64,000 nucleotides of DNA from positions 1 through 64,000 of the forward strand of contig NZ_VIRM01000019.1 in assembly GCF_006874475.1 (NCBI RefSeq), read 5' to 3'. The DNA is from Microbispora hainanensis. Lineage in GTDB: Bacteria > Actinomycetota > Actinomycetes > Streptosporangiales > Streptosporangiaceae. How positions within the stretch are numbered: the first letter of the stretch is position 1; every line of letters begins with the position of its first letter. The notes beneath the pieces are model-generated. The model saw only the letters and a program-made list of their open reading frames with translations, did no database searches and was not told the origin of the DNA. Made by a program: the position numbers and the translations under genes. Below, piece by piece: positions 36,682 to 45,610 of this stretch.

Positions 36682-37464
36682 TCACTGGCACGCCTCAGAG
36701 GAGGACGCGGAGGACGACTGCGACTCGGTCGACGCCGGCGGGATGGCCGCAGGCGGAACGCTCTCCGGATTCGAGATCTCGGGCGGGACGTTCTCCGGCG
36801 TAATGCCCATGGCGCTGCCCGGCGCGCTCTCCGGGGCGCTCCCTGGGACGCTCTCAGGGGCGCTCTCCGGCAGCGAGGAGGTCTGCGACTCGCTCGCGGA
36901 CGACTGCGCCGGTGATTGGGCCGGTGATTGGGCCGGTGATTGGGCCTGAGATTCGGCCTGAGACTCGGCCAGCGATTGGGCCTGCTCCGACAACTGCTGC
37001 TGGGCGCGCTGGGACATCTCCTCGATGCGCTGCTGCGCGCACGCCGCCTCCTGCATGATCCGCTGCTTGGCGCTGCTCGCCTCGTCCCTGATGCTCTGGC
37101 GGGCCTCCTCCGCCATCTCCTCCATCGATGCCGCGCTCATGCCCGGCAGCGCCTGGCTCCGCAGGCTCGCACCGCTGTACCAGCCGGCGGACCACTGCGC
37201 CGGGAGCTCCGCGACCGTCATCATCGGCATGCCGAGCTGCATCGTCTCGGGCATGGACTCGGACATCAGCATCGGCTCGCCGACGCTGGTGGTGTACGAC
37301 GTCGCCCGCATCGATCCGCCGGGCTCGCTCGCCTGCGGCGCCCACGCCGACCACGGGGCGCCCGTCGCCGCGGAGGCGGCGCCGCCGAGCAGCGCGACTC
37401 CGGCGGCCGCGAGCGTCGAGACGAAAATCGCCGCGAGAGCCGGCTGTCTGGATTTCCGATGCAT
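36682..37464 (-). CDS. Secreted coiled-coil protein with Ser/Gln/Pro/Glu repeat tail
   Basis: The product is 260 residues from the ATG at 37464, which follows GGAGGGGACC. A signal peptide covers about 1-33 (basic start, LAAIFVSTLAAAGVALLGGAASAA). A Met-rich region (SESMPETMQLGMPMMTVAEL) is followed by a helical stretch (about 110-165, EEMAEEARQSIRDEASSAKQR, QQRIEEMSQRAQQQL) that could form a coiled coil. The tail has QSPA repeats (three exact 12-nt units at 36908-36943) and PESAPES-type repeats. I do not know the family. It precedes the secretion-like operon on the same strand with 353 bp and a hairpin between, so it is a separate unit and a conceivable substrate. Confidence 0.75.
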   Translation of the reverse strand: MHRKSRQPALAAIFVSTLAAAGVALLGGAASAATGAPWSAWAPQASEPGGSMRATSYTTSVGEPMLMSESMPETMQLGMPMMTVAELPAQWSAGWYSGASLRSQALPGMSAASMEEMAEEARQSIRDEASSAKQRIMQEAACAQQRIEEMSQRAQQQLSEQAQSLAESQAESQAQSPAQSPAQSPAQSSASESQTSSLPESAPESVPGSAPESAPGSAMGITPENVPPEISNPESVPPAAIPPASTESQSSSASSSEACQ

Positions 37465-37776
37465 GGTCCCCTCCTTGGGTCCGATCGGGCCTCGCCAGGT
37501 CAGGCCGCCTGGGCTTTTCCCGGTGCCCGAAATCGGCCGGCATCCCCTTCCGCTGTGCCGGATTACGGCAGCGAAGAGATTTGTCACGAAAAGGGATTCA
37601 AACGGCGACTACGCGCCAAACGGCCTCATCTCGATGCTTCAACGAAGCTCACGAATGCGTCTAGGGCAGTTGGCCCAAGCGTTTCCGCTGGCCATGGAGG
37701 ATCTGACCAGAGGGAGAGGTGTGGCAGGTGATGACGCTCACCACCATGACCACCCCTTTTGCCCGACCCGGCCGTC
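37465..37776. other. 312-bp non-coding region
   Basis: It lies between the start of the secreted repeat protein (minus strand) and the end of the sigma-regulator gene. I see no supported gene, hairpin or repeat. It should contain the promoter of the secreted protein gene, but no clear consensus was recognised. Confidence 0.55.
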
Positions 37777-38700
37777 TCAAGGCCGTTCGAGATCGTAGGC
37801 CACATCCGCCACGCGAACCGTCCGGACCAGCGGATCCTCGATGATCTTCCGCAGCTCGCCGATCGTCACCGACGAGTCCACGTAGGCGTAGGCCAGGCCG
37901 TCGTCCGCGGCCTTGCGCAGCCGCGCCAGGCTGAGATCGAAGTCGTGCAGGTTGCCGTCGTCGTAGTCCTTGAGGATGCCGGCCCAGCGCCGGAAGTTCG
38001 CGAGGTCGGACCTGAGCGGTTCATCGTCCTCTCCCGGCATCGGGACCCGGTCCCATGTCGTCGTCCCTCCCCAGGTGATGGGGATCGACCCGGGTCGCCG
38101 CTCGAAAACCACCTTGTCGGCGTACGACTTGTACCTCCGGGTGAAGGCGGCCAGCTCATCGATGGTGAGCGGCGTGACGAACTCGACAACCGCCAGCGCG
38201 TTGAGCCCCTCGGGGAGCCTGGCCAGGACCTTGCGGCTGTCCTCCTTGGGCTGGTTGCCCGTCCCCACGTTCATCAGCGCGAGGTTCAGCGTGGTGCCGG
38301 CGCTCGCGCCGAGCGGCAGCCTGCCCACATGGCCGAAGAAGTCCTGGGTGACCACGTGCTCGGCGCCGCCGTATCCCTCGGCGAAACCTCCGACGGCCCG
38401 CATGGGCCTCGCGGCCACGGTGAACGACATCGACAGCGGCGTGGTGGCACCCCAGTTGCGGACCTCGATGTCGTAGCTCGGGTTGTAGATCTTGAAGGCG
38501 GTGCCCAGCACGTCGGTCATGCGCTGCTCCCTGTCGCCGCGCCGCTGGATCAGGCCGGAGCCCACCGTCGCCGCCAGGACGAGGACGAGCAGTGCCGCCA
38601 GCACGGTGATCGCAGTGCGGGCGATACCCCGCCGTACGGCCCGGCGGGCCGCGCTGGGATCGAAGTCGGGCATGGGCGGCAGCAGAGCGTCGTCAGTCAT
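37777..38700 (-). CDS. Membrane regulator of the ECF sigma factor (anti-sigma-like)
   Basis: The product is 307 residues. A cytoplasmic N terminus (about 1-25, FDPSAARRAVRRGIART), one membrane helix (about 27-50) and a large extracytoplasmic domain follow. The outer domain starts with YNPSYDIEVRNWG and ends with VRVADVAYDLERP. This plan matches the 'sigma factor regulator' N/C domain type of anti-sigma factors rather than the zinc (HxxxCxxC) type. The ATG overlaps the sigma gene's stop by 8 bp, so the pair is co-translated. It probably holds the sigma factor until an envelope signal arrives. Confidence 0.75.
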   Translation of the reverse strand: MTDDALLPPMPDFDPSAARRAVRRGIARTAITVLAALLVLVLAATVGSGLIQRRGDREQRMTDVLGTAFKIYNPSYDIEVRNWGATTPLSMSFTVAARPMRAVGGFAEGYGGAEHVVTQDFFGHVGRLPLGASAGTTLNLALMNVGTGNQPKEDSRKVLARLPEGLNALAVVEFVTPLTIDELAAFTRRYKSYADKVVFERRPGSIPITWGGTTTWDRVPMPGEDDEPLRSDLANFRRWAGILKDYDDGNLHDFDLSLARLRKAADDGLAYAYVDSSVTIGELRKIIEDPLVRTVRVADVAYDLERP

Positions 38701-39180
38701 GAGGGCCTCCGTAAAGATCGGCGAAGGCCGCCCTGGCACGCCACACGGCCGTCTTGACGGCGGCGTGCTTCCTGCCGGTCATCGCGGCCACCTCGACCAG
38801 CGAGAAGCCCTCGAAATAGACCAGGGTGAGCAGCCTGCGGTGCTCCTCGGCCAGCCGGTCCAGGACGTCGCGTACGGCCAGCGACTCGACGTGCAGCGGA
38901 GGCACGCCGAGCTCGTCGGGGTGGGGCAGGTCCAGCTCGCGGCGGTGACGCCGCACGTGGTCGACGAGAACGTTGCGAGCGATGACGAGCAGCCATGCCG
39001 CCGGGTTCCCGCCGCGCCAGCCGAGCAGGGCCCTGGTCGCCTTGACGAACGTCTCCTGGGCCAGGTCCTCGGCGAGGTGGGGATCGCGGGTGCGGCGCAA
39101 CAGGAACCCGCACACGAGCGCCCAGTGCTCGCGGTACAGCTCCTCGATGATGATGCCCCCCGCGTCTTCGTGTCTGTCAC
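38693..39180 (-). CDS. ECF-type RNA polymerase sigma factor (probable frameshift near the start)
   Basis: The core is clear: region 2 (LYREHWALVCGFLLRRTRD, HLAEDLAQETFVKATRAL) and region 4 (LTLVYFEGFSLVEVAAMTGRKHAAVKTAVWRARAAF). The first in-frame usual start is a GTG at 39115, but that removes part of region 2. Upstream in-frame codons encode IIIEELYREHWAL without any ATG/GTG/TTG. A GTG at 39180 (MTDTKTRGG) enters the same frame only if one G is added to the G6 run at 39156-39161. The region is 488 nt (3n+2), consistent with one missing base. Either the base is a sequencing error, or an unusual ATC start or slippage is used. It is coupled to the membrane regulator. Confidence 0.8.
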
Positions 39181-39262
39181 AACAGACCAGACGCGATCGG
39201 GCGGGGAATGGTCACCCGCAAAATCTCTTGCCGTCCGCCGGGCCGGCAGGAAGGGTGCGGAG

Positions 39263-39739
39263 GTGGCCCTATCGCAGCAGGAGCACCCGGTGCGGCAGGC
39301 GAGGCCGTCCGACGCCGCTGTCGTCGCCGAGTTGCTGGACGCCTTCAACCGCGAGTTCGACACGCCGACACCGGGCACGGACGTGCTCACGGAACGCCTC
39401 CGCCGGCTGCTCGCCGGAGATGACCTCGTCGCCCTTCTCACCGGCGAACCGGCCGTCGGCGTCGCGGTTCTGACCTTCCGGCCCGACGTCTGGCATGACG
39501 GCCCGTCCGTCGTCCTCGACGAGCTGTACGTGCGGCCCGGCATGCGCGGGCAGCGGTTCGGACACGCCCTGCTGGAGGAGGCGTGCCGCCTCTCACGGGA
39601 TCGCGGCGCGGAGATCCTCGCGATCAACGTCGACGGTGAGGACACCGACGCGCGCCGCTTCTACGAGGCGCACGGCTTCGCCCACATCGAGCCCGGAGCG
39701 GCCGAGCCGATGTTCTCCTACTACCGCGACCTCGCCTGA
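39263..39739 (+). CDS. GNAT-family N-acetyltransferase
   Basis: The product is 158 residues from the GTG at 39263, with AGGAAGGG upstream. The fold is visible: VRQARPSDAAVVAELLDAF, LDELYVRPGMRGQRFGHALLEEA (the acetyl-CoA-binding R/Q-x-x-G-x-G/A loop) and FYEAHGFAHIEPG at the end. The acceptor substrate is unknown; small molecules or protein N termini are possible. It is divergent from the sigma operon and followed by a 10-nt tandem repeat array. Confidence 0.9.
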   Translation: MALSQQEHPVRQARPSDAAVVAELLDAFNREFDTPTPGTDVLTERLRRLLAGDDLVALLTGEPAVGVAVLTFRPDVWHDGPSVVLDELYVRPGMRGQRFGHALLEEACRLSRDRGAEILAINVDGEDTDARRFYEAHGFAHIEPGAAEPMFSYYRDLA

Positions 39740-40079
39740 GCACGGTCTGAGCGCACGTCTGACCACGTCTGACCACGTCTGAGCACGTCTGAGCAGCACA
39801 AACATTCTATGGCTCGCGTTCCAACATTCTCTGCCATAACCGAGCGCGACCGAACGTACGCGCACGCCTGAAACGTTCATCGCGGGCGACGGCCGTCAGC
39901 CGCGTTTCCGCTGCACGCCAGTTCAGCCAGATTCACACGCCAACTTTCCCGCCTGACCGCGCCTTGACATGCCCCAACCGCTCTGACAATTTCAAACGGC
40001 TTCCAACAGAAAGCGATCCGGCAGGGTCGGTGGACCGCCCGTCACCCATCCCCCACACGGACAGCCCCGGAGGTCCGGC
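39740..40079. other. 340-bp region: tandem repeats, then promoter region of the GH59 gene
   Basis: The first 56 bp hold 10-nt repeats of the type GACCACGTCT (clean copies at 39751, 39761, 39771 and 39781) directly after the acetyltransferase stop. The rest is non-coding. TTGACA at 39964-39969 with GACAAT at 39985-39990 (15-nt gap) is a possible promoter for the GH59 gene. GGAGG at 40070-40074 is its ribosome site. Confidence 0.55.
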
Positions 40080-42497
40080 ATGCGCAAACGTCGACCAGTC
40101 GGCGACAGGAAATGGATCCGCATCATCATGGCGGCGGTCACAGCGGCCGTGACCGGCGCCGGCGCGGTGGTGATGACCGCGCCGGCGGCCGAGGCGGCCA
40201 CGACGACCATCACGCTGAACGGCGGCTCGACGGGTCGCACGTTCGACGGGGTGGGGGCGATCAGCGGCGGCGGCGGCAACTCGCGGCTGCTCATCGACTA
40301 CCCGGAGACGCAGCGCTCCCAGATCCTGGACTACCTGTTCAAGCCCGGGTACGGCGCGGCGGTGCAGTTGCTGAAACTGGAGATCGGCGGTGACGCCAAC
40401 TCCACCGACGGCTCCGAACCCAGCATCGAGCACACCCGCGGTGACATCAACTGCAACGTCGGCTACGAGTTCTGGCTGGGCGAGCAGGCGGTGGCGCGCA
40501 ACCCGAACATCAAGCTGATCGCGCTGCCGTGGACCGCGCCCGGCTGGATCGGCGGCGGGAACTTCTGGTCCCAGGACATGATCGACTACGACATCTCCTG
40601 GCTCAACTGCGCCAAGCAGCACGGCCTGACGATCAGCTACATCGGCGGATGGAACGAGCGCGGGCACAACAAGACCTGGTACAAGAACCTCCGGTCGGCC
40701 CTCGACTCCAACGGCTACGGCAACGTGCAGATCGTCGGCGACGACAGCTTCGGCCTGTCCACCGCGGACGACATGCTGAGCGACCCCGCGTTCAAGGCCG
40801 CGGTCGGCGTGGTCGGGGCGCACTACCTGTGCGGCTACCTGAGCGACGCCACCTCGTGTCCGTCCAGCGCGAACGCCGTGGCCACCGGCAAGCCGATCTG
40901 GAACAGCGAGTTCGGGTCGCAGGACTACATCAGCGGCTCGGCCCCCTACATCCGCAGCATCACGCGGGGATACCTCGACGGCCAGATGACGGGCTTCGTC
41001 AACTGGCCGCTGGTGGCCGCGCTCTATCCGAACCTGCCCTTCAACACCACCGCCCTGGCGGTCGCCAACTCGCCGTGGTCGGGCTCCTATCAGGTGGGCC
41101 GCAGTCTGTGGGCGAACGCCCAGGTCGCCCAGTTCACCCAGCCGGGCTGGCGCTTCCTCACCGGCTCCGCGAGCGGATACCTCGGCGGGAACCGGAGCAA
41201 CGGCAGCTACATCTCCCTGAAGTCCACGAACAACACCGACTACTCGACCATCTACGAGACCAGCACGTCGACGACCACGCAGACCGTGAACGTCAACGTG
41301 ACAGGCGGGCTGAGCACCGGGACCGTGCACGTGTGGTCCACCGACCTCGGGTCGAACAACCCCGCCGACTGGTTCGTCAGGCAGCCGGACATCGTCCCCA
41401 GCAACGGCTCCTACTCGCTCACCATGCAGCCGAACCGGATCTACTCGGTGACCACGACCACCGGCCAGGGCAAGGGCACGGCGACCGGACCGGCGAGCGC
41501 GCCGCTGGCGCTGCCGTACTCCGACGACTTCGACGCCTACGCCTCCCGCACCGAGGCCAGGTACTTCTCCGACATGCAGGGATCCTTCGAGGTCCGGCCC
41601 TGCGCCGGCGGCCGGGCCGGTCAGTGCCTGCAGCAGGTGACACCTATGCGGCCGATCGAATGGCAGGACGACAGTGACGCCTTCGGCCTGGTCGGAGACC
41701 CGTCCTGGAGCAACTACAAGGTCAGCGTGGACGTCAACTTCCAGCAGGCCGGCACCATCACGCTGCTCGGGCGGGCGAACACGCAGTCACGCCCGCAGAG
41801 CCACCAGGCGGCCTACCAGTTGCGGCTGAACAGCTCCGGCGCCTGGTCGATCGCCAAGAGCACCACGTCCGGCACGGTGAGCACCCTCGCCTCGGGCTCC
41901 CGGAGCTCGCTCGGGACCAACACCTGGCACACGATCTCGCTCGGCTTCTCGGGCAACCAGATCAGCGCCGCCCTCGACGGCGCCGCGCTCGGCTCGGTGA
42001 CGGACAACTCCTACTTCAGCGGACAGGTCGGGCTCGGAGTGGTCGGATACCAGACCGACATGTTCGACAACCTCTCCGTCACCGAGACCAGCGGCGGAAA
42101 CGGCAACACCGGCGTCGGTCCCATCAGGGGCCAGGCCTCCGGCCGCTGCGTCGACGTCCCCAACCAGTCCCAGGCCAACGGCACCCAGGTCGCGCTCTGG
42201 GACTGCAACAGCGGCGCCAACCAGACCTGGACCCTCACGCCGTCCAAGCAGCTGATGGTCTACGGCACCAAGTGCCTGGACGCCTACGGACAGGGCACGG
42301 CGGACGGGACCCGGGTCGACATCTACGACTGCAACGGCGGCACCAACCAGCAGTGGACGCTCAACTCCGACGGCACGATCGTCGGAGTCGGCTCGAACAA
42401 GTGCCTGGACGCCTACGGCGGCGGCACCGCCAACGGCACGCAGCTGGTGATCTGGACGTGCAACGGCGGCGGGAACCAGAAGTGGTCCCGCAGCTGA
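40080..42497 (+). CDS. Secreted GH59 galactosylceramidase-like glycoside hydrolase with ricin-type lectin
   Basis: The product is 805 residues with GGAGGTCC upstream of the ATG. A signal peptide covers about 1-40 (ending APAAEAA). Residues ~45-350 follow human galactocerebrosidase closely: RTFDGVGAISGGGGNSRLL, RSQILDYLFKPGYGA, KLEIGGDANSTDG, WTAPGW, GGWNERG with the acid/base Glu193, and WNSEFGS with the nucleophile Glu277. FTQPGW begins the second beta domain. A lectin-like domain (about 475-665) follows. The last ~125 residues are a ricin B-type (CBM13) trefoil with NQTW, NQQW and NQKW. GH59 enzymes release beta-linked galactose. The natural substrate here may be plant or microbial galactoside rather than ceramide. 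Confidence 0.9.
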   Translation: MRKRRPVGDRKWIRIIMAAVTAAVTGAGAVVMTAPAAEAATTTITLNGGSTGRTFDGVGAISGGGGNSRLLIDYPETQRSQILDYLFKPGYGAAVQLLKLEIGGDANSTDGSEPSIEHTRGDINCNVGYEFWLGEQAVARNPNIKLIALPWTAPGWIGGGNFWSQDMIDYDISWLNCAKQHGLTISYIGGWNERGHNKTWYKNLRSALDSNGYGNVQIVGDDSFGLSTADDMLSDPAFKAAVGVVGAHYLCGYLSDATSCPSSANAVATGKPIWNSEFGSQDYISGSAPYIRSITRGYLDGQMTGFVNWPLVAALYPNLPFNTTALAVANSPWSGSYQVGRSLWANAQVAQFTQPGWRFLTGSASGYLGGNRSNGSYISLKSTNNTDYSTIYETSTSTTTQTVNVNVTGGLSTGTVHVWSTDLGSNNPADWFVRQPDIVPSNGSYSLTMQPNRIYSVTTTTGQGKGTATGPASAPLALPYSDDFDAYASRTEARYFSDMQGSFEVRPCAGGRAGQCLQQVTPMRPIEWQDDSDAFGLVGDPSWSNYKVSVDVNFQQAGTITLLGRANTQSRPQSHQAAYQLRLNSSGAWSIAKSTTSGTVSTLASGSRSSLGTNTWHTISLGFSGNQISAALDGAALGSVTDNSYFSGQVGLGVVGYQTDMFDNLSVTETSGGNGNTGVGPIRGQASGRCVDVPNQSQANGTQVALWDCNSGANQTWTLTPSKQLMVYGTKCLDAYGQGTADGTRVDIYDCNGGTNQQWTLNSDGTIVGVGSNKCLDAYGGGTANGTQLVIWTCNGGGNQKWSRS

Positions 42498-42519
42498 GCC
42501 GGCGGTGACACCGGCCGGC
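42498..42519. terminator. G+C-rich hairpin between convergent GH59 and ychF genes
   Basis: GCCGGCGG (from 42498) and CCGGCCGGC (to 42519) can pair with one bulged base around TGACA. The site follows the GH59 stop directly. No T tract is present. Confidence 0.45.
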
Positions 42520-42541
42520 GAGCACGGCGGACGGCGCCGGT

Positions 42542-43630
42542 TCAGACGTTGAAGCGGAACTCCACCACGTCGCCGTCGCGCATCACGTAGTCCTTGCCCT
42601 CGATGCGGGCCTTGCCCGCGGCCCGGGCCGCGGGCATCGAGCCGGCCTCCACCAGGTCGTCGAACGAGATGACCTCGGCCTTGATGAAACCGCGCTGGAA
42701 GTCGGTGTGGATGACTCCGGCGGCCTCGGGGGCGGTCGCGCCCTTGCGGATCGTCCAGGCCCTGGCCTCCTTGGGCCCGGCCGTCAGGTACGTCTGCAGG
42801 CCGAGCGTCTCGAAGCCGACCCGGGCGAGCTGGGCGAGGCCCGACTCCTCCTGGCCGACGGACTGCAGCAGCTCCAGCGCCTCGTCGTCGGGCAGCTCCA
42901 CGAGCTCGGACTCGATCTTGGCGTCGAGGAACACGGCCTCCGCCGGCGCCACGAGCGCCGAGAGCTTGGCCCGCAGGTCGGTGTCGGTCAGCTCGTCGGC
43001 GTCGAGGTTGAACACGTACAGGAACGGCTTGGCCGTGAGGAGGTGGAGCTCGCGCAGGTCGGCGAGGTCGATCCCGGCCGCCTTGCCCCCGGCGTACAGG
43101 GTCGTGCCGGTGTCGAGCAGCTTCGCCGCGGCCTCGGCGGCCTCCAGGAGGACCTTGCGGTCCTTGTTGTTGCGCGCCTCCTTCTGCAGGCGGGGCAGCG
43201 CCTTCTCGATCGTCTGCAGGTCGGCGAGGATCAGCTCGGTATTGATCGTCTCGATGTCGCGCTCCGGCGCCACGTCGCCGTCCACATGGGTGACGTCGGG
43301 GTCGGAGAAGACGCGGATGACCTGGCAGATCGCGTCGGTCTCGCGGATGTTGGCAAGGAACTGGTTGCCCCTGCCCTGGCCCTCCGACGCGCCCTTCACC
43401 AGGCCCGCGATGTCGACGAACTCGACCTTGGCCGGGAGGATGCGCGCGGAGCCGTAGATCTCCGCCAGCTTGCCCAGACGGGAGTCCGGCACGCCGACGA
43501 TGCCCACGTTCGGCTCGATCGTGGCGAACGGGTAGTTGGCCGCGAGGGCGTTCCCGCTCTTGGTCAGGGCGTTGAAAAGCGTGGACTTGCCGACGTTGGG
43601 CAGGCCGACGATGCCGATGCTCAGGCTCAC
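42542..43630 (-). CDS. ychF: Ribosome-associated GTPase/ATPase YchF (OLA1 family)
   Basis: The product is 362 residues, the family length, from the GTG at 43630 (SLSIGIVGLPNVGKSTLFNALT). The P-loop GLPNVGKST is followed by DIAGLVKGASEGQGRGNQFL (switch II) and the altered G4 motif NLDADE in place of NKxD, which gives YchF its ATP preference. The C-terminal TGS-like domain ends AWTIRKGATAPEAAGVIHTDFQRGFIKAEV. It binds ribosomes and takes part in stress responses. I reject the longer frame upstream of the GTG. It is one end of the conserved block seen in mycobacteria (Rv1112 position). Confidence 0.96.
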   Translation of the reverse strand: MSLSIGIVGLPNVGKSTLFNALTKSGNALAANYPFATIEPNVGIVGVPDSRLGKLAEIYGSARILPAKVEFVDIAGLVKGASEGQGRGNQFLANIRETDAICQVIRVFSDPDVTHVDGDVAPERDIETINTELILADLQTIEKALPRLQKEARNNKDRKVLLEAAEAAAKLLDTGTTLYAGGKAAGIDLADLRELHLLTAKPFLYVFNLDADELTDTDLRAKLSALVAPAEAVFLDAKIESELVELPDDEALELLQSVGQEESGLAQLARVGFETLGLQTYLTAGPKEARAWTIRKGATAPEAAGVIHTDFQRGFIKAEVISFDDLVEAGSMPAARAAGKARIEGKDYVMRDGDVVEFRFNV

Positions 43631-43730
43631 GTACCACGAGTTTAGGGGCCTCGGGGGGTGCGGCTGACATCGACGGCCTCGTGGTCCTGCTCGACCCGCC
43701 CGCAGGCGCGCCTCCCTGTTTGGGACGCCA

Positions 43731-45053
43731 ATGCCTGAAATCATCCAGACCGTGGATGTCGTGGCGCTCGCACTGGGACTGGTGATCGGCGTGGTGGTCG
43801 GCGCGGCCCTGGCCGGGATGCGGGCCGCGGGCCGGACCGCCCAGGCGGCCGCCAGGGTGGCCGAGGCCGAGGCGCGGACGCGGGCGGCCGAGGACAAGGT
43901 GGCCTACATGGAGAACCAGCTCACCGAGCGGTTCCAGGCCCTCTCCGCCCACGCTCTCGACGTGGCCAACCTGCGTTTCCTCGAACTCGCGGAGAACCGG
44001 CTCAACACCACCAGGGCCGAGGCGGCCGGGGACCTCGACCAGCGCAGGCAGGCGGTCGAGAACCTCGTCGCGCCGCTGCGGGAGACGCTCGCCAAGGTGG
44101 AGAGCCAGCTCAGGGAGAGCGAGTCGGGCTCGCGCGCCGCCCGCGCCGAGCTGAGCAAGCAGATGGAGTTCGTACGGGAGAGCTCCGATCGGCTCAAGGC
44201 CCAGACGGACGCGCTGGTGCGGGCGCTCCAGCGGCCGGAGGCCCGGGGGCGGTGGGGAGAGCTGCAGTTGCGCCGGGTCGCGGAGATCGCCGGAATGGCC
44301 CGCTTCTGCGATTTCGACGAGCAGGTGAGCGCCGTCACCCGTGACGGTGTGGTCCGGCCCGACATGGTCGTACGGCTCAGCGGTGGCAAGAACATCGTCG
44401 TGGACGCGAAGGTCTCGCTCGCGGCCTACCTGGAGGCGGCCGAGGCCGCCGACCCCGCGTTCGCCTCGGCCCGGCTGGACGCCCACGCGCGGCACGTACG
44501 CGAGCACGTGGACCGGTTAGCCGCCAAGTCCTACTGGCAGGCGTTCAACCCGTCGCCCGAGTTCGTGGTCCTGTTCATCCCCGGCGAGGCGTTCCTCGCG
44601 CCCGCTCTGGAGCGCGACCCGGGGCTGCTGGAGTATGCGATGCGCAGGCGCGTCCACATCGCCACTCCCACGACGCTCGTCACGATGCTCCGCACCGCGC
44701 AGTACGCCTGGCAGCAGACGGCCGTCAGCGAGAACGCCAAGGCCGTCTTCGATTTGGGCAAGGAACTGTACGAGCGGCTCGGCGGCCTCGGACGGCACGT
44801 GGACAACCTCGGCAAGGCGCTCACGCGAGCGGTCACCGCGTACAACCAGACGGTCGGCTCGCTGGAGAGCAGGGTCCTGGTCAGCGCGCGGAGGATGAAC
44901 GACCTCGGTCTCGTGGACTACGCGCTCGACGCCCCGTCGGCGGTCGAGGAGGTCCCCCGGCCGGTCGCCATCCCCGAACTCGAAGGTGAAGAGCGGGTAA
45001 GCCCCCCTCCCCCGCATCGTCAGAACGGTAAATTGACGCGAGACTTGTCGTAA
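43731..45053 (+). CDS. rmuC: DNA recombination protein RmuC
   Basis: The product is 440 residues. A membrane helix at about 8-30 is followed by a long coiled coil (about 35-165: RTAQAAARVAEAEARTRAAEDKV, and SQLRESESGSRAARAELSKQ). The RmuC nuclease-like domain then begins: RGRWGELQLRRVAEIAGM, RPDMVVRLSGGKNIVVDAKVSLAAY and EFVVLFIPGEAFLAPAL. RmuC limits inversion at short inverted repeats. It is divergent from ychF and 10 bp before the DUF6542 gene. Confidence 0.93.
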   Translation: MPEIIQTVDVVALALGLVIGVVVGAALAGMRAAGRTAQAAARVAEAEARTRAAEDKVAYMENQLTERFQALSAHALDVANLRFLELAENRLNTTRAEAAGDLDQRRQAVENLVAPLRETLAKVESQLRESESGSRAARAELSKQMEFVRESSDRLKAQTDALVRALQRPEARGRWGELQLRRVAEIAGMARFCDFDEQVSAVTRDGVVRPDMVVRLSGGKNIVVDAKVSLAAYLEAAEAADPAFASARLDAHARHVREHVDRLAAKSYWQAFNPSPEFVVLFIPGEAFLAPALERDPGLLEYAMRRRVHIATPTTLVTMLRTAQYAWQQTAVSENAKAVFDLGKELYERLGGLGRHVDNLGKALTRAVTAYNQTVGSLESRVLVSARRMNDLGLVDYALDAPSAVEEVPRPVAIPELEGEERVSPPPPHRQNGKLTRDLS

Positions 45054-45063
45054 GGGGGGCCCG

Positions 45064-45558
45064 ATGACAGGCACCGGTCGAGCGGGGCTGCGGCTGACCG
45101 CTCGGGGGGCGATCGTCATGCTCTTCGTGATCACTTTGGTGGGCATGCCGTTCCTGCCCGGACCCGTGTTCGTGGCCGGGTGCCTGGCGGCGGTCCTGTT
45201 GGTGCGTCCCCGCGACCTGCTGCCGCTGGTGGTGACGCCTCCGCTGGTCTTCTTCGCCGCGGCGCTGCTGGTGGAGCTCGTGCGGGCGCTCGGCTCCGCT
45301 TCGACGCTCCCGACGTTCGGGCTCGGGATGTTCACCGCGCTGTCGTCCGGCGCGCCGTGGCTGTTCCTCGGGTCCGCGCTGGCCCTGGGCGTCGCGTGGG
45401 TGCGGGGCCTGCCCGCCAATCTGCGCGAGTTGCGTGGCGCGCCCGAACCCGAGCCGGCACCGGCCTCCCGCTCACGCCGTGGCCGGGCTCGTACGTTCGA
45501 CCCGGAGCCGGAGGGTTACTTCGAGCCCCGGGTGTACGGCCGGGCCGCCGACGAGTGA
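45064..45558 (+). CDS. DUF6542-like membrane protein
   Basis: The product is 164 residues with RBS-like AAGGGGGG upstream of the ATG. Four hydrophobic segments (about 14-28, 32-48, 55-72 and 97-112) are followed by a charged tail (PEPEPAPASRSRRGRARTFDPEPEG). It sits where mycobacteria have the DUF6542 gene between ychF and ispH (Rv1111c). The function is unknown. It probably shares a transcript with rmuC. Confidence 0.75.
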   Translation: MTGTGRAGLRLTARGAIVMLFVITLVGMPFLPGPVFVAGCLAAVLLVRPRDLLPLVVTPPLVFFAAALLVELVRALGSASTLPTFGLGMFTALSSGAPWLFLGSALALGVAWVRGLPANLRELRGAPEPEPAPASRSRRGRARTFDPEPEGYFEPRVYGRAADE

Positions 45559-45605
45559 ACCGGGTTTTGTGACTCGAGTTTTGCGAACCGGGTTTTGCGA
45601 ACCGG
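45557..45605. repeat. 14-nt tandem units at the end of the DUF6542 gene
   Basis: GAACCGGGTTTTGT, GACTCGAGTTTTGC and GAACCGGGTTTTGC (45557, 45571, 45585) are followed by a partial fourth unit. They start inside the TGA stop codon and fill the space before the ispH stop. They are non-coding. Confidence 0.88.
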
Positions 45606-45610
45606 GCCGA

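Noticed and set aside
39751-39790. Four regular 10-nt repeats considered as a CRISPR-like array
   Set aside because: The units are contiguous with no spacers and too short; it is a simple tandem repeat.
41787-44507. A 906-residue minus-strand frame across GH59, ychF and rmuC
   Set aside because: It crosses three well-supported genes in wrong frames.
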